Shown here: positions 1-8,294 of the stretch, in pieces | Numbering within the stretch: the first letter of the stretch is position 1 | Layout: every line of letters starts with the position of its first letter | Assembly: GCF_003173335.1 (NCBI RefSeq) | Contig: NZ_QGMZ01000016.1 | Span: forward strand, 1 to 64,000 | Direction: 5' to 3' | DNA from: Methanospirillum stamsii | GTDB lineage: Archaea; Halobacteriota; Methanomicrobia; Methanomicrobiales; Methanospirillaceae | Length of the DNA stretch: 64,000 bases | The notes under the pieces: model-generated | What the model saw: only the letters and a program-made list of their open reading frames with translations | What the model was told of the DNA's origin: nothing | Database searches by the model: none | Program-made: the position numbers and the translations under genes

Positions 1-62
1 CAAAAAATTGTTTGAAGAAAAGCGAATTAGTCATTTGTAAGTTATAAATTCATAAACTTAGG

Positions 63-412
63 CCCTGAAGGTGCTTACCTCCGGAGAGTCGTCCGGACCG
101 ATGGGAATTGATGAGTATGCAGAGCAGGAATCCGAAGATTCGGGGGACTCTTCCGGATGCCTGTTTTCTCTTCCGGGAAATGTAACAGTCCGGAAGAGCG
201 AGATTCTCACGTCCGGTCTTTTGTCCGGGGGCAAGTTCGTGTCTTCCCGGTCGATCCGGGATGCTCTTCTCGCAGAGTATTTTGTGAACGGGTCCGGGCT
301 GTTTCTGTCAAGGGCAGTGTCAGATGACGGAAACCGGACGATGAGGTTTGGTTCTGATGTTTCCGGAGTGATGAATGTGACTGAGAGGATGGTGCTTGGC
401 GATGTGGATTGA
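63..412 (+). pseudogene. 5'-truncated copy A of a repeated exported-protein gene
   Basis: This is the C-terminal half of a protein also found at 3095-3755 (copy B) and 4869-5093 (copy C). Similarity to copy B starts abruptly at about base 63 (CCTGAAGGTGCTTACC); the DNA before it is unrelated, so the signal peptide and first third of the gene are missing. The rest is open and nearly identical to copy B, with blocks such as LTSGESSGPMGIDEY and FGSDVSGV, and ends at the TGA at 410-412. No start codon with a ribosome binding site precedes it. GC is higher than in the AT-rich surroundings. The family was not recognised; the complete form seems to be a secreted or lipid-anchored protein. It may be a recombination remnant and not an expressed gene. 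Confidence 0.6.
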
Positions 413-554
413 ACTGGTTTTACTTGGGATTTCGGTGATGAATTGTGTCGGGACCGTCGGGATTTGGCTCCGGTATGTCCGGGAATTCCGGGGAGTAGTG
501 CAAATGGTCCGGGTGAGTGAAGAGGGGGATGTGGAGGTGAAGGGATTGAGGTAG
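402..554 (+). CDS. tiny one-helix membrane protein of the repeated module
   Basis: A 50-residue ORF begins with ATG at 402 and overlaps the end of the preceding frame by 11 bases, so translation could be coupled. Residues 3-25 form one hydrophobic segment (ELVLLGISVMNCVGTVGIW), followed by a basic stretch and an acidic tail. The same peptide is fused in frame to the end of copy B (up to 3755) and occurs as a shorter form at 5083-5178. Conservation in all three copies, always directly after the exported-protein gene, argues that the two genes were once a functional unit. No function can be assigned. Confidence 0.45.
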   Translation: MWIELVLLGISVMNCVGTVGIWLRYVREFRGVVQMVRVSEEGDVEVKGLR

Positions 555-710
555 AAGGAGATAGGGGAATTTCTTTTTTTTGAGGGAATAATGAGGATTC
601 GTTTAAATTCTTGTATTCTGGATATCACATTATGTTTTTTTGGGCAATCACTATACTCTATTAGCAGTGAAAGCGGTATAATTATCAGGTATAACGACGG
701 AAAATAGTGC

Positions 711-1022
711 ATGATTCAGCTTATTCTTGATAAGGGAGATGAGATTAAGCGGATTTGCATGAAATATAAGGTGAAAACACTCAGCCTTACCGGATCAGGT
801 TTTTCAGGTACCTGGGATCCCCTTCATAGTGATATTGACTTAATTATTGAATTCCAGTCGCTTAGCCCAGAAGAACATGCTGATTGCTACTTTGGTATGG
901 TTGAAGAACTGGAGAGTTTACTTGGGTATCAGGTTGATCTTATTGAAATGAGTGCAATTTCCAATCCATACCTTCGGGAATCGTTCTTATCATCACAGGA
1001 ATCTTTGTATGCAATCACCTGA
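711..1022 (+). CDS. mntA: MNT-type nucleotidyltransferase, antitoxin of a HEPN/MNT pair
   Basis: This 103-residue protein is a minimal nucleotidyltransferase. The motif GSGFSG...SDID places the catalytic G28-S29 and acidic D41 and D43, and D76 in QVDLIEM is the likely third acidic residue. In the HEPN/MNT (HepT/MntA) family the small nucleotidyltransferase neutralises the HEPN toxin, in studied cases by AMPylating a tyrosine near its active site. The gene overlaps the following hepT-like gene by 14 bases, the usual tight coupling for this system. It lies directly after repeat copy A. Family assignment is firm; toxin-neutralising activity is inferred from the family. Confidence 0.88.
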   Translation: MIQLILDKGDEIKRICMKYKVKTLSLTGSGFSGTWDPLHSDIDLIIEFQSLSPEEHADCYFGMVEELESLLGYQVDLIEMSAISNPYLRESFLSSQESLYAIT

Positions 1023-1365
1023 TATACGAGTATATCTCCACGATCTTAAACATTCATGTGAACTTATTCATTCATTTATAGAAGGGTGTAATTTCGAGAC
1101 ATATATTTCTGATCCCATGAGAAAATCTGCTGTAGAACGCCAGTTTATTCTTATTGGGGAAGCATTAAACCAGATGCTTATTCACTTTCCTCAAGAAAAA
1201 GAACATTATCCTTATGCCCCACGGATAATCGCATTTAGAAATCGTCTCACTCATGCTTACAGAACCATATCAGATGATATAATCTGGGGAATTATCAAAA
1301 AATCTCTCCCCTTATTCTGTAAAAAGGTTAATCAGTTATGTGATCAGTACGAGGAAAACCGCTGA
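1009..1365 (+). CDS. hepT: HepT-like HEPN-domain toxin (DUF86 family)
   Basis: This is a 118-residue helical protein starting at ATG 1009, inside the end of the nucleotidyltransferase gene. The HEPN ribonuclease motif RX4HXY is present as R77-NRLT-H82-A-Y84, and the adjacent tyrosine is the residue AMPylated in studied HepT/MntA pairs. HEPN toxins of this type cleave RNA and stop growth when free of the antitoxin. An upstream in-frame ATG at 952 would lengthen the protein by 19 residues inside the partner gene and is less likely. The active-site residues look intact, so the pair may be functional. Confidence 0.88.
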   Translation: MQSPDIRVYLHDLKHSCELIHSFIEGCNFETYISDPMRKSAVERQFILIGEALNQMLIHFPQEKEHYPYAPRIIAFRNRLTHAYRTISDDIIWGIIKKSLPLFCKKVNQLCDQYEENR

Positions 1366-1602
1366 ATTTAGTAAACTAATTTTTGAATGTATCTTTGATT
1401 CGAATAGTTGAATACAGACACGGATTATCAGTTATTACATCCGGAGTCACCCGATTTTGAAAAAGAAGAGCCCTATGTCTCTCTCCAGGGTATCCAGCCA
1501 ACCCACTCCACTTTTGAGGGAGAAGGACTCTTACCTACCATGCTTAGCCCCTTAACAACCAAGCTTGCGGATTAAGAAGGGGGCTTATACTCCTTACCTA
1601 CC

Positions 1603-1881
1603 ATGTCACAACCTCTCCCTCCTCACCTTGAAAAAGCAATTCACAAGGTTGGGATGAGGGGAATTCCTTCTGATGTTCAGACATTGATTGCTGAGTTATG
1701 TGATATCAGGCCATATTCTCTAACTGAATTCGCAGACCTTCTTTGTCAGACACTGAAATGGAGCTATCATAACTATCTAAAACCAATGATCCGGGATAGG
1801 GTTCTTGAGCTTACCATACCAGATAATCCCCGGTCTCCAAAGCAAGCCGTCCGGACGAGATCCAGAAAGGAAGATACATGA
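1603..1881 (+). CDS. C-terminal winged-helix fragment of a RecG-like/AlbA_2 regulator
   Basis: This is a 92-residue ORF. Its second half (SLTEFADLLCQTLKWSYHNY, then LKPMIRDRVLELTIPD and PKQAV) matches the C-terminal winged-helix segment that ends many AlbA_2-domain 'RecG-like' or Schlafen-type regulators. The AlbA_2 and ATPase-like domains are absent. An in-frame stretch at 1441-1560, closed by a TAA at 1573-1575, reads like the acidic linker of such proteins, so a larger gene may have decayed here. No ribosome binding site precedes the ATG. The sequence CTTACCTACCATG occurs twice (near 1529 and 1593), which could mark a small duplication. It is probably a remnant. Confidence 0.45.
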   Translation: MSQPLPPHLEKAIHKVGMRGIPSDVQTLIAELCDIRPYSLTEFADLLCQTLKWSYHNYLKPMIRDRVLELTIPDNPRSPKQAVRTRSRKEDT

Positions 1882-1943
1882 TGAAGAATGAGAGAGAAAT
1901 ACCAAGAAGTAATGAACCCCGAACAAATATCCGGAGGATCTAA

Positions 1944-2996
1944 ATGTCTCATGATGTTCGTCTCTGGAAAGTGTCTCCATCTGACGGTAAAGAGATTCAG
2001 GAGATTTATAAATCGCGATTGAATCTTGAAGAGCGGTTGGAACGATGGATTGAAGAGGATATTTCCATTATTTCTTCCGGATACCAGATCATAGGCAGGC
2101 AAGTTGAGACGTCATTTGGTACCTATGTGGATCTTCTGGCAATGGACCAGGCGGGGGATCTTGTTATCCTTGAATTAAAACGAGATAAAACGCCACGTGA
2201 TGTTGTGGCCCAGACTCTTGACTATGCTTCCTGGGTCAAAAAACTAACCGCCGAACAGATAATCGGGATTGCTGAAGAGTATTTTTCAAAAACGGGAGCC
2301 GAAACATTTGAAGAGGCGTTCTTCAAAAAGTTTGGTACTGCTATTCCTAATGAATTGAATGTCAGCCATTCTATGCTGATTGTTGCTTCGGTTATAGATG
2401 AGAGCACCGAACGGATTGTGTCATATCTTTCAGAGGAACATGGTGTCCCGCTCAATGTCCTTGAATTTCAGTATTTCAAAGATAATTCGGGAGTTGAATT
2501 CCTGTCACGGGTGTTTCTGATTGATCCTGATGAGGCAGAATCGAATACTGATCGGGTTAGTAGTGGGAAACGCCCTAAGAATCTTTCAAAAGAGGAACTA
2601 CAGGAGATTGCTACCAATAACGGAGTTGGTGGCCTTTATCAGTCATTATTTGAGGGTCTTCTTCCCTGCTTTGATGGGGTAAAAACAACCCGGACATCTA
2701 TCGGTTTTATTGGAAAGAATGTGGTAGGAACTAAAACCCCAGTGACGTTTTCATTAATTCCCTTGAAAAGTTCAAAGGAAAAAGGGATCAGATATGAACT
2801 CTATCTCACCAGACTTGCAGAGTATTTTCATACGACAATTGATGAGATTGAGAAGATCCTGCCAAAGAGCAGAGATATATTTCATTATAATAATGACCCA
2901 AGTCCTGAATGGAGTGGTTACCAGGGATTTTTTGAGAATGAGGATGTGGTCCGGTTATTTTTGGATGGCGTTCGCAGGATGAAGAAGAAGGTATGA
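1944..2996 (+). CDS. DUF91/NucS-like PD-(D/E)XK nuclease-domain protein
   Basis: This 350-residue protein has an N-terminal DUF91-type nuclease fold. The core is G-T-YVDLLAMD followed by ILELKRDKT, giving the active-site set D63, E77 and K79, with the helix motif Q90-TLD-Y94 just after. This is the layout of NucS/EndoMS and related restriction-like endonucleases. The C-terminal part (about residues 200-350) is not recognised; it contains KRPKNLSKEEL and may bind nucleic acid or a partner. The start is well supported by GGAGG at 1934-1938. The gene sits between the HEPN/MNT pair and repeat copy B in what looks like a defence or accessory patch. A role in DNA repair or defence is inference. Confidence 0.72.
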   Translation: MSHDVRLWKVSPSDGKEIQEIYKSRLNLEERLERWIEEDISIISSGYQIIGRQVETSFGTYVDLLAMDQAGDLVILELKRDKTPRDVVAQTLDYASWVKKLTAEQIIGIAEEYFSKTGAETFEEAFFKKFGTAIPNELNVSHSMLIVASVIDESTERIVSYLSEEHGVPLNVLEFQYFKDNSGVEFLSRVFLIDPDEAESNTDRVSSGKRPKNLSKEELQEIATNNGVGGLYQSLFEGLLPCFDGVKTTRTSIGFIGKNVVGTKTPVTFSLIPLKSSKEKGIRYELYLTRLAEYFHTTIDEIEKILPKSRDIFHYNNDPSPEWSGYQGFFENEDVVRLFLDGVRRMKKKV

Positions 2997-3094
2997 GACA
3001 GTAGAAAAGAGGTTGATCCGGATATATCAGATTAATCCTTTCCTGAGCTATTTTGTTATAAGGTATGAAATTTGAAGGATTTTGTCATGATGCA

Positions 3095-3755
3095 ATGAAA
3101 TGGTTTCAACATCCTTCTTCTCATCTTCGGGGCCGGATGTGCAGACGAGATCTCATCGTCGATTGTGTGTGACGGTGCAACATGGGTCTCTTCGTCCGTC
3201 CTCGGACCAGATTCAGCGTACGCTAGCAGTTTTTTCACGACCGACCTTGCTTCGCTCGTGAGAAACCTGAAGCTTGAGGACTCCCTGAAGGTGCTTACCT
3301 CCGGAGAGTCGTCCGGACCGATGGGAATTGATGAGTATACAGAGCAGGAATCCGAAGATTCGGGGGACTCTTCCGGATGCCTGTTTTCTCTTCCGGGAAA
3401 TGTAACAGTCCGGAGGAGTGAGATTCTCACGTCCGGTCTTTTGTCCGGGGGCAAGTTCGTGTCTTCCCGGTCGGTACGGGATGCTCTTCTCGCAGAGTAT
3501 GTTGTGAACGGGTCCTGGCTGTTTCTGACGAGCGCAGTGTCGGATGACAGGAACCGGACGATGAGGTTTGGTTCTGATGTTTCCGGAGTGATTGGTACTG
3601 AGTTATTTTTTCCCGGGGTGGCTCTTGGGATTTCGGTGATGAATTGTGTCGGGACCGTTGGGATTTGGCTCCGGTATGTCCGGGAATTCCGGGGTGTAGT
3701 GCAATTGGTCCGGGTGTGTGAAGAGGGGGATGTGGAGGTGAAGGGGATGAGGTAG
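3095..3755 (+). pseudogene. copy B: frameshifted exported-protein gene fused to the tiny membrane gene
   Basis: This is the longest copy of the repeat module. ATG AAA TGG TTT at 3095-3106 encodes MKWF. One extra C at 3107 then breaks the frame. Removing that base gives MKWFNILLLIFGAGCADEI, a clear lipoprotein-type signal with cysteine after GAG, and the frame then stays open to 3755. The body shares nearly all of copies A and C. Near 3590 the sequence differs from copy A, so the exported protein runs straight into the tiny membrane protein (GISVMNCVGTVGIWLRY) instead of ending first. The gene is thus broken at the start and rearranged near the end. It is the best guide to the intact ancestor, about 220 residues. 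Confidence 0.6.
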
Positions 3756-3973
3756 GGGAGAGAGAGAAGTTTTTTCGGGTAATTTCAGTTCATGGAGTAA
3801 TAAAAAGAGATATCGTTACAGTTCTTATATAACGGTTGAACCACAGTATCTCTAGACATTTCAATTTTTAAAATTATTTTCTTCAGTGAAAATCAGTCTA
3901 TGATACAGAAGATTACGATTCCCGATCCATACGATACTAATATTTGAGAAACTAAATATTGACGAGTTTAACA

Positions 3974-4309
3974 ATGGATGATTGCTCCAAAGACACCAAT
4001 TTTTCTATAGATATTTCATGGATACACCAAGAAACACGGATTGTGATACGTCGTCATGCTTTTGAGCAAATGTATTCCAGGAGAATTTCTGAAGAAGAGG
4101 TAGAAGAAATTATTCGTATTGGAAAGATCATTGAAAGTTATCCTGATGATTATCCATTTCCAAGTGCTCTCATTTGTGGTTATTTAAAAAACCGATCACT
4201 ACATGTAGTCGCTGCATTTAACAGGGATGAAGATGAGATAATTGTAATTACTACTTATGAGCCGGATGAGATACATTTTGAATCAGGAATAAAGAGGAGG
4301 AGATTATGA
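3974..4309 (+). CDS. DUF4258-type toxin-like protein
   Basis: This 111-residue protein carries a DUF4258 domain: the N-terminal R-x-H-A-x-E-x-M pattern (RRHAFEQMYSRRISEEEVEE), then a strand-rich part (LHVVAAFNRDEDEIIVITTY). DUF4258 proteins resemble RelE/BrnT ribonuclease toxins and are commonly paired with small YgiT-type zinc proteins. Its stop overlaps the ATG of the YgiT-type gene by four bases (ATGA), the typical toxin-first arrangement. A TTG five codons upstream (3959) is possible; ATG 3974 gives a normal family length. Toxicity is inferred from family and pairing. Confidence 0.78.
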   Translation: MDDCSKDTNFSIDISWIHQETRIVIRRHAFEQMYSRRISEEEVEEIIRIGKIIESYPDDYPFPSALICGYLKNRSLHVVAAFNRDEDEIIVITTYEPDEIHFESGIKRRRL

Positions 4310-4560
4310 AGTGTGCTATGTGCAAGCGGGGTGAAACAAAGCCAGGTGTTACCTCAGTCTTGCTTACCCGGGGTGATTTTACCCTTGTTATGCGGGAAGT
4401 TCCGGCAGAAATTTGTGAAATTTGTGGAGAAGACTATATTGATGGAAAGATTGCAAAGGATCTTTATCATCTGGCAGAGAGGATGCAGAACCAGGGGACA
4501 CTACTTGATGTCCGGAAATATCAATATCAGAATGATCCGGTTTGTGGAGCTGAAGGATAA
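4306..4560 (+). CDS. YgiT-type zinc-finger antitoxin-like protein
   Basis: This 84-residue protein has two CxxC knuckles (C3-x2-C6 and C37-x2-C40), the zinc site of the YgiT/MqsA N-terminal domain. The family motif E-x-C-x-x-C-G-E-x-Y follows the second pair. The DNA-binding HTH domain of full-length MqsA is absent; only about 40 residues follow the zinc site. Such short YgiT proteins usually sit next to DUF4258 genes and are thought to neutralise them. GGAGGAG at 4295-4301 gives strong translation from ATG 4306, favouring antitoxin excess. The pair stands between repeat copies B and C. Confidence 0.8.
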   Translation: MKCAMCKRGETKPGVTSVLLTRGDFTLVMREVPAEICEICGEDYIDGKIAKDLYHLAERMQNQGTLLDVRKYQYQNDPVCGAEG

Positions 4561-4866
4561 TACTCATTTCTGGTATACTTTAATATCGGTTCCGGGATTA
4601 TCCGAAAAATATCTCATTTTCACTCATTAGTCTCCGGATAATAGTATCACTTTTTAAGTAAAAGGTAAATTTAAACCGCTTTTTGAAAACGTAAATAATA
4701 CTGATTATACATTGATATCAGACCAAATTATCATGTAGTCCATGTCAGGATTATGATTTTTCAGAAATATCGTTCTGACTTCATGGAAGAGTTGGAAAAA
4801 TTATCTCCGCTTTTATTTGAATATTCCACCTTGATCAAAATAGCTGAATTCACAAACGGGTAATAT
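4561..4866. other. gene-poor stretch before repeat copy C
   Basis: No convincing gene is seen. A 36-codon frame at 4753-4863 (MIFQKYRSDFMEELEKL...) ends exactly at the repeat boundary and may be the start of a gene cut off by the repeat, but it has no recognisable motif. Confidence 0.4.
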
Positions 4867-4868
4867 AG

Positions 4869-5093
4869 GTCCGGAAGAGTGAGATTCTCACGTCCGGTCT
4901 TTTGTCCGGGGGGAAGTTCGTGTCTTCCCGGTCGGTACGGGATGCTCTTTTGGCAGAGCATGGTGTAAACGGGTCCGGGCTGTTTCTGTCAAGGGCAGTG
5001 TCAGATGACGGAAACCGGACGGTAAAGTTTGGTTCTGATGTTTCCGGAGTGATGAATGTGACTGAGAGGATGGTGCTTGGCGATGTTAGTTGA
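4869..5093 (+). pseudogene. 5'-truncated copy C of the repeated exported-protein gene
   Basis: This is the shortest copy. Similarity to copies A and B starts at GTCCGGAAGAGTGAGATT and continues in frame to the TGA at 5091-5093. It covers only the last 74 residues (from RKSEILTSGLLSGGKFVSS to VLGDVS). The break point differs from that of copy A, so the copies were cut independently. The 3' end keeps copy A's arrangement, with the tiny membrane gene starting inside the last codons. It has no start signal and is almost certainly not translated from its own start. Confidence 0.6.
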
Positions 5094-5178
5094 ACTGGTT
5101 TTGTTTGGGATTTCGGTGATGAATTGTGTTGGGACCGTCGCAATATGGGTATTGTATATTCAAAGGTCAAAGACCTGA
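5083..5178 (+). CDS. shortened tiny membrane protein of repeat copy C
   Basis: This 31-residue ORF (MLVELVLFGISVMNCVGTVA, then IWVLYIQRSKT) is homologous to the 50-residue ORF at 402-554. It is identical over GISVMNCVGTV and then diverges, so the acidic tail is lost. One membrane helix is evident. The divergence point near 5140 marks the right end of repeat copy C. It may be a remnant. Confidence 0.35.
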   Translation: MLVELVLFGISVMNCVGTVAIWVLYIQRSKT

Positions 5179-5565
5179 TGACTGGTCAGAAAACCTTGAC
5201 CATTATCTATATGGCTGCCCTGAAAGAACAACGAATAATGGAACTGAATGAGTAATTTCATGGAAACCCGGATATACTCTTTCTTGATACTTTTTTCATT
5301 GTGGATCTAATAAACAGGAAGACAAAGTATTTCCTGCTCAATTTTTGGTGATATTGGTACCATGTCTATACATGCATTCACCATTGAGAATATATCACAT
5401 TGTTGGAACGATGTAAAGAAAAACTTCTCCTTGCTCCCCTGTTAGCTGCTTAAGATATATTTGGTGAACACTTTCCTTTGGTTTTTTTCATAGCCCAGGT
5501 ATTCTATTGCATGGCATATCTTTAATTTCCGCTATTTAGAATATGGGCATCAGGGAGTAATGGGT
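5179..5565. other. intergenic stretch upstream of the PEGA gene
   Basis: No supported gene is seen. A 36-codon frame (5145-5255) has no recognisable motif. AT-rich stretches before 5560 could carry the promoter of the PEGA-protein gene, but no single TATA box stands out. Confidence 0.4.
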
Positions 5566-7536
5566 ATGCAAAAAAGATCTATTCAGGCACTTAGTATTCT
5601 TCTGGCAGTATTGCTGGTAACTATAATAGTAACAGGAATTACAAGTGGAGATTTGAATAAAAATGTGAATTTAATTTCTAAACCCTCACTTTTACTTAAG
5701 AATAATAATCTGACTCTGCATAAAATTTCCAGTTCCATTGATTCTTCTATTACAGGCCCGATATCAGGAAAAATTATTGATCCAATACCAAATATTACCA
5801 TTAAAAAGGGAAATTTGTTAAAAGTAGGCAATATTTCTCTTTATAAATTAGTGGGAATATATCAACCGTTTACATCTGGTTCAAACCAAGGGGGAAGTCT
5901 ATATGGCAAACCACTTTCAGGTCAATTGGATACCTCATCAAATAATCAGGAGAATGAAGGTACCATAAGTGTTACTTCCACACCGTCAGGTGCAGAGATA
6001 TTCGTGGATGGAACTGATATGGATGGAAAGACACCATCTGACATTACAGGTCCTCCAGGAACATATACCATTAGTCTGTCTCTAAACGGATATAAGACAG
6101 TAGAGAAAACAGGGACAATAACTTCGGGTGAAATTACTTCTTTACACTTCACCCTGGAATCTGTAGGTGAAGAAAAGCCGGGAACGGAAAAAAGTGGTGG
6201 TAGTTCAGATGAAACCGGAACCCTCACCATAACATCCACGCCGGATGGAGCATCAATTTTTGCTGATGGCAGTAATCTGGATGCAAAAACACCATCTGAA
6301 TTTGATGCTGATCCTGGTTCCTACGTGATCAGTGTATCGTTGGAGGGTTATAAGACTGCAGAAAAACAGGTTACGGTTACTTCAGGGGAAATTGCGACAG
6401 CTAATTTTTATCTTGAACTTGCTGGAGAAGGGCAGGCAGGCATAGATGAGAACACCGGGGAATCGGGAGGTATAGGAACCCTCTCCGTGAAATCTACACC
6501 AAGTGGAGCATCAATTTTTGCTGATGGCAGTAATCTGGATGCAAAAACACCATCTGAATTTGATGCTGATCCTGGTTCCTACGTGATCAGGGTATCGCTG
6601 GATGGATATAAGACTGCAGAAAAACAGGTTACGGTTACTTCAGGGGAAATTGCGACAGCTAATTTTTATCTTGAACTTGCTGGAGAAGGGCAGGCAGGCA
6701 TAGATGAGAACACCGGGGAATCGGGAGGCATTGGAACCCTCTCCGTGAAATCTACACCAAGTGGAGCATCTATTTTTGCTGATGGCAGTAATCTGGATGC
6801 AAAAACACCATCTGAATTTGATGCTGATCCTGGTTCATACGTGATCAGTGTATCGTTGGATGGATATAAGACTGCAGAAAAACAGGCAGCGGTGACTGCA
6901 GGAGAAGTTACCTCAGTGAGTTTCAATCTTGAACCTACTGGAGAAGGTAGTACCGAATCCAGAACAGGAAGTATATCATTTAGTTCTACTCCTGATGGAG
7001 CAACAGTATTTCTTGACGGAGAAGAAATTCCCAATAAGGTAACTCCCTTTACAAAATCTAATATTCCCAGAGGAATTCACAAGGCGTTTGGAGAACTCGA
7101 TGGAATTAAAACCGGTTCTATTCAGATACAGGTTGAAGAAGGATTCACGTCTGAAGTATCATTTCTCTTTAAACCAGGGGGAACTTCTCAATTTGGATAT
7201 TCCGGATATTCCAATTATGGTTCTGGAACATATCACTCAGGGGATAATTCACCGTTTGGTTATTCAGAATCAGATGATTATAGTGCCGGATCATTTTCAT
7301 CCGGAGGTAGTGGATTTGGAAGTGGTTCATACCTGACCCTCCAATCTTTACCATCCGGGGCAGACGTTTTCATTAATAATCAACATATTGGAAAAACACC
7401 AGTTAGCCAGGAAGAACTGAGTCCAGGAACATATTCTATCCGATTTGAGAAAGAAGGATACCAGGATACTGAATTTACAGTTACTGTTTCTGGATCCAGC
7501 ATGAAAACTGTGACACGAAGTATGAGCCCATTGTAA
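5566..7536 (+). CDS. exported surface protein with six PEGA domains
   Basis: This 656-residue protein has an N-terminal hydrophobic helix (LSILLAVLLVTIIVTGI), so it is probably secreted or anchored by its N-terminus. After a 110-residue Asn/Ser/Lys-rich spacer come PEGA domains starting near residues 131, 218, 304, 390, 465 and 590. Each has the pattern STPSGA-x-IFxDG...TPS...PG-x-Y-x-I...GYKT. Domains 2-4 are nearly identical at DNA level, which points to recent duplication. A Gly/Ser/Tyr-rich linker (residues 535-585, repeats of GYSGYSNYGSG type) precedes the last domain. PEGA domains are common in surface proteins of methanogens; binding partners are unknown. ATG 5566 has AGGGAG eight bases upstream; ATG 5560 is closer to it. 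Confidence 0.85.
   Translation: MQKRSIQALSILLAVLLVTIIVTGITSGDLNKNVNLISKPSLLLKNNNLTLHKISSSIDSSITGPISGKIIDPIPNITIKKGNLLKVGNISLYKLVGIYQPFTSGSNQGGSLYGKPLSGQLDTSSNNQENEGTISVTSTPSGAEIFVDGTDMDGKTPSDITGPPGTYTISLSLNGYKTVEKTGTITSGEITSLHFTLESVGEEKPGTEKSGGSSDETGTLTITSTPDGASIFADGSNLDAKTPSEFDADPGSYVISVSLEGYKTAEKQVTVTSGEIATANFYLELAGEGQAGIDENTGESGGIGTLSVKSTPSGASIFADGSNLDAKTPSEFDADPGSYVIRVSLDGYKTAEKQVTVTSGEIATANFYLELAGEGQAGIDENTGESGGIGTLSVKSTPSGASIFADGSNLDAKTPSEFDADPGSYVISVSLDGYKTAEKQAAVTAGEVTSVSFNLEPTGEGSTESRTGSISFSSTPDGATVFLDGEEIPNKVTPFTKSNIPRGIHKAFGELDGIKTGSIQIQVEEGFTSEVSFLFKPGGTSQFGYSGYSNYGSGTYHSGDNSPFGYSESDDYSAGSFSSGGSGFGSGSYLTLQSLPSGADVFINNQHIGKTPVSQEELSPGTYSIRFEKEGYQDTEFTVTVSGSSMKTVTRSMSPL
6250..6890 (+). 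repeat. 258-bp in-frame tandem DNA repeats within the PEGA gene
   Basis: The segment starting GCATC(A/T)ATTTTTGCTGATGG occurs at 6250, 6508 and 6766, exactly 258 bp (86 codons) apart. Units 1 and 2 are almost identical over their full length, including the linker encoding GEGQAGIDENTGESGG; unit 3 diverges after about 130 bp. This is an expanded PEGA-domain array that could change in copy number by recombination. Confidence 0.85.
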
Positions 7537-7670
7537 TAAAATGCACCGATTCAGCCGGTCTCATCACCCAATTTTCAAATCACCCATAAAATTCCACAAA
7601 TTAATCATGTTCCGTTTTTAAAAGAAATACCGAAAATCATTTAAGATGACAATTTGAGTGAAATTTTCAA

Positions 7671-8060
7671 ATGAATTTTCCAGAAGAATTTTAATTGAAA
7701 TTAAAGTGGATTCCATCTGATGTTATCGAATATAATATTTGCCATCATGAAAAACCATAAAACTTGAGATAAGAGTCAAAGAACTTGAATCCAGCCTTAA
7801 TCCCAATAGTACGAATGGCGGGAAACCTCCCTCATCAGATGGGTATGCCCTGAAAAAAATCGTTAATGAGAAGGAAATCAAAAAAGCCATGAGACTATCC
7901 CGGGCATAAAGGAAATGCCCTCAAACTAAGTGCTCATCTGAAGTACTCAATCGGATACATATGATTACATTCATTCCTCTGCAGCAACCCGCCGGACTTA
8001 TCGCTCCATGCTTTTCACTCAAAAAGCCGCCATATCATCCAGAATAGAAGGGACACAGAA
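7671..8060 (+). pseudogene. decayed IS66-family transposase N-terminal remnant
   Basis: Several frames here spell parts of an IS66-type transposase start. They are MNFPEEF with an early stop, RVKELESSLNPNSTN followed by GGKPPSSDG, the standard coiled-coil and NS-x-N-S-x-KPPSSDG block of the family, and then pieces resembling the zinc-binding segment. Stops and frameshifts break every frame, and no DDE catalytic domain follows before the gene at 8295. A second remnant of the same start lies at 10409-10594. Confidence 0.6.
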
Positions 8061-8294
8061 ATCCTATTCTGTTACCCTTCAGTCACCAAAATCAATACAA
8101 TTACAGGTTCTTGTTGCAGGTTTTTTCTTACCTTTTTTATGACCTTTATCATTGGAATTGTAATTGTAATTCTGGCGATTATTCTCCGGTACAAGATGCA
8201 TCCGGATTACAGCAACACAAAAGAGATGGTTGTTCAAAATAACATGTAAAAAAAATGATCTATTCAAATCATCTTCATTCAGCACCTGAAAAAA

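Noticed and set aside
1878-1943. 21-codon ORF between the RecG-like fragment and the DUF91 gene
   Set aside because: It starts at ATGATG overlapping the upstream stop and ends just before ATG 1944, but it contains the ribosome binding site of the next gene and has no other support as a leader peptide.
3056-3454. Minus-strand ORF over repeat copy B
   Set aside because: The similarity among the three copies keeps the plus-strand frame open at the protein level with a plausible signal peptide; the minus frame is not kept to the same extent.
4753-4863. 36-codon ORF ending at the edge of repeat copy C
   Set aside because: No ribosome binding site and no recognisable motif; mentioned only as a possible truncated gene start.
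6250-7020. Possible CRISPR-like array because of regular repeats
   Set aside because: The repeats are 258 bp, in frame, and encode PEGA domains; there are no short repeats with unique spacers and no cas genes.
8079-8285. 68-codon minus-strand ORF after the Cys-rich gene
   Set aside because: Low-complexity N/Y/K composition inside a decayed transposase region, with no start signal or motif.
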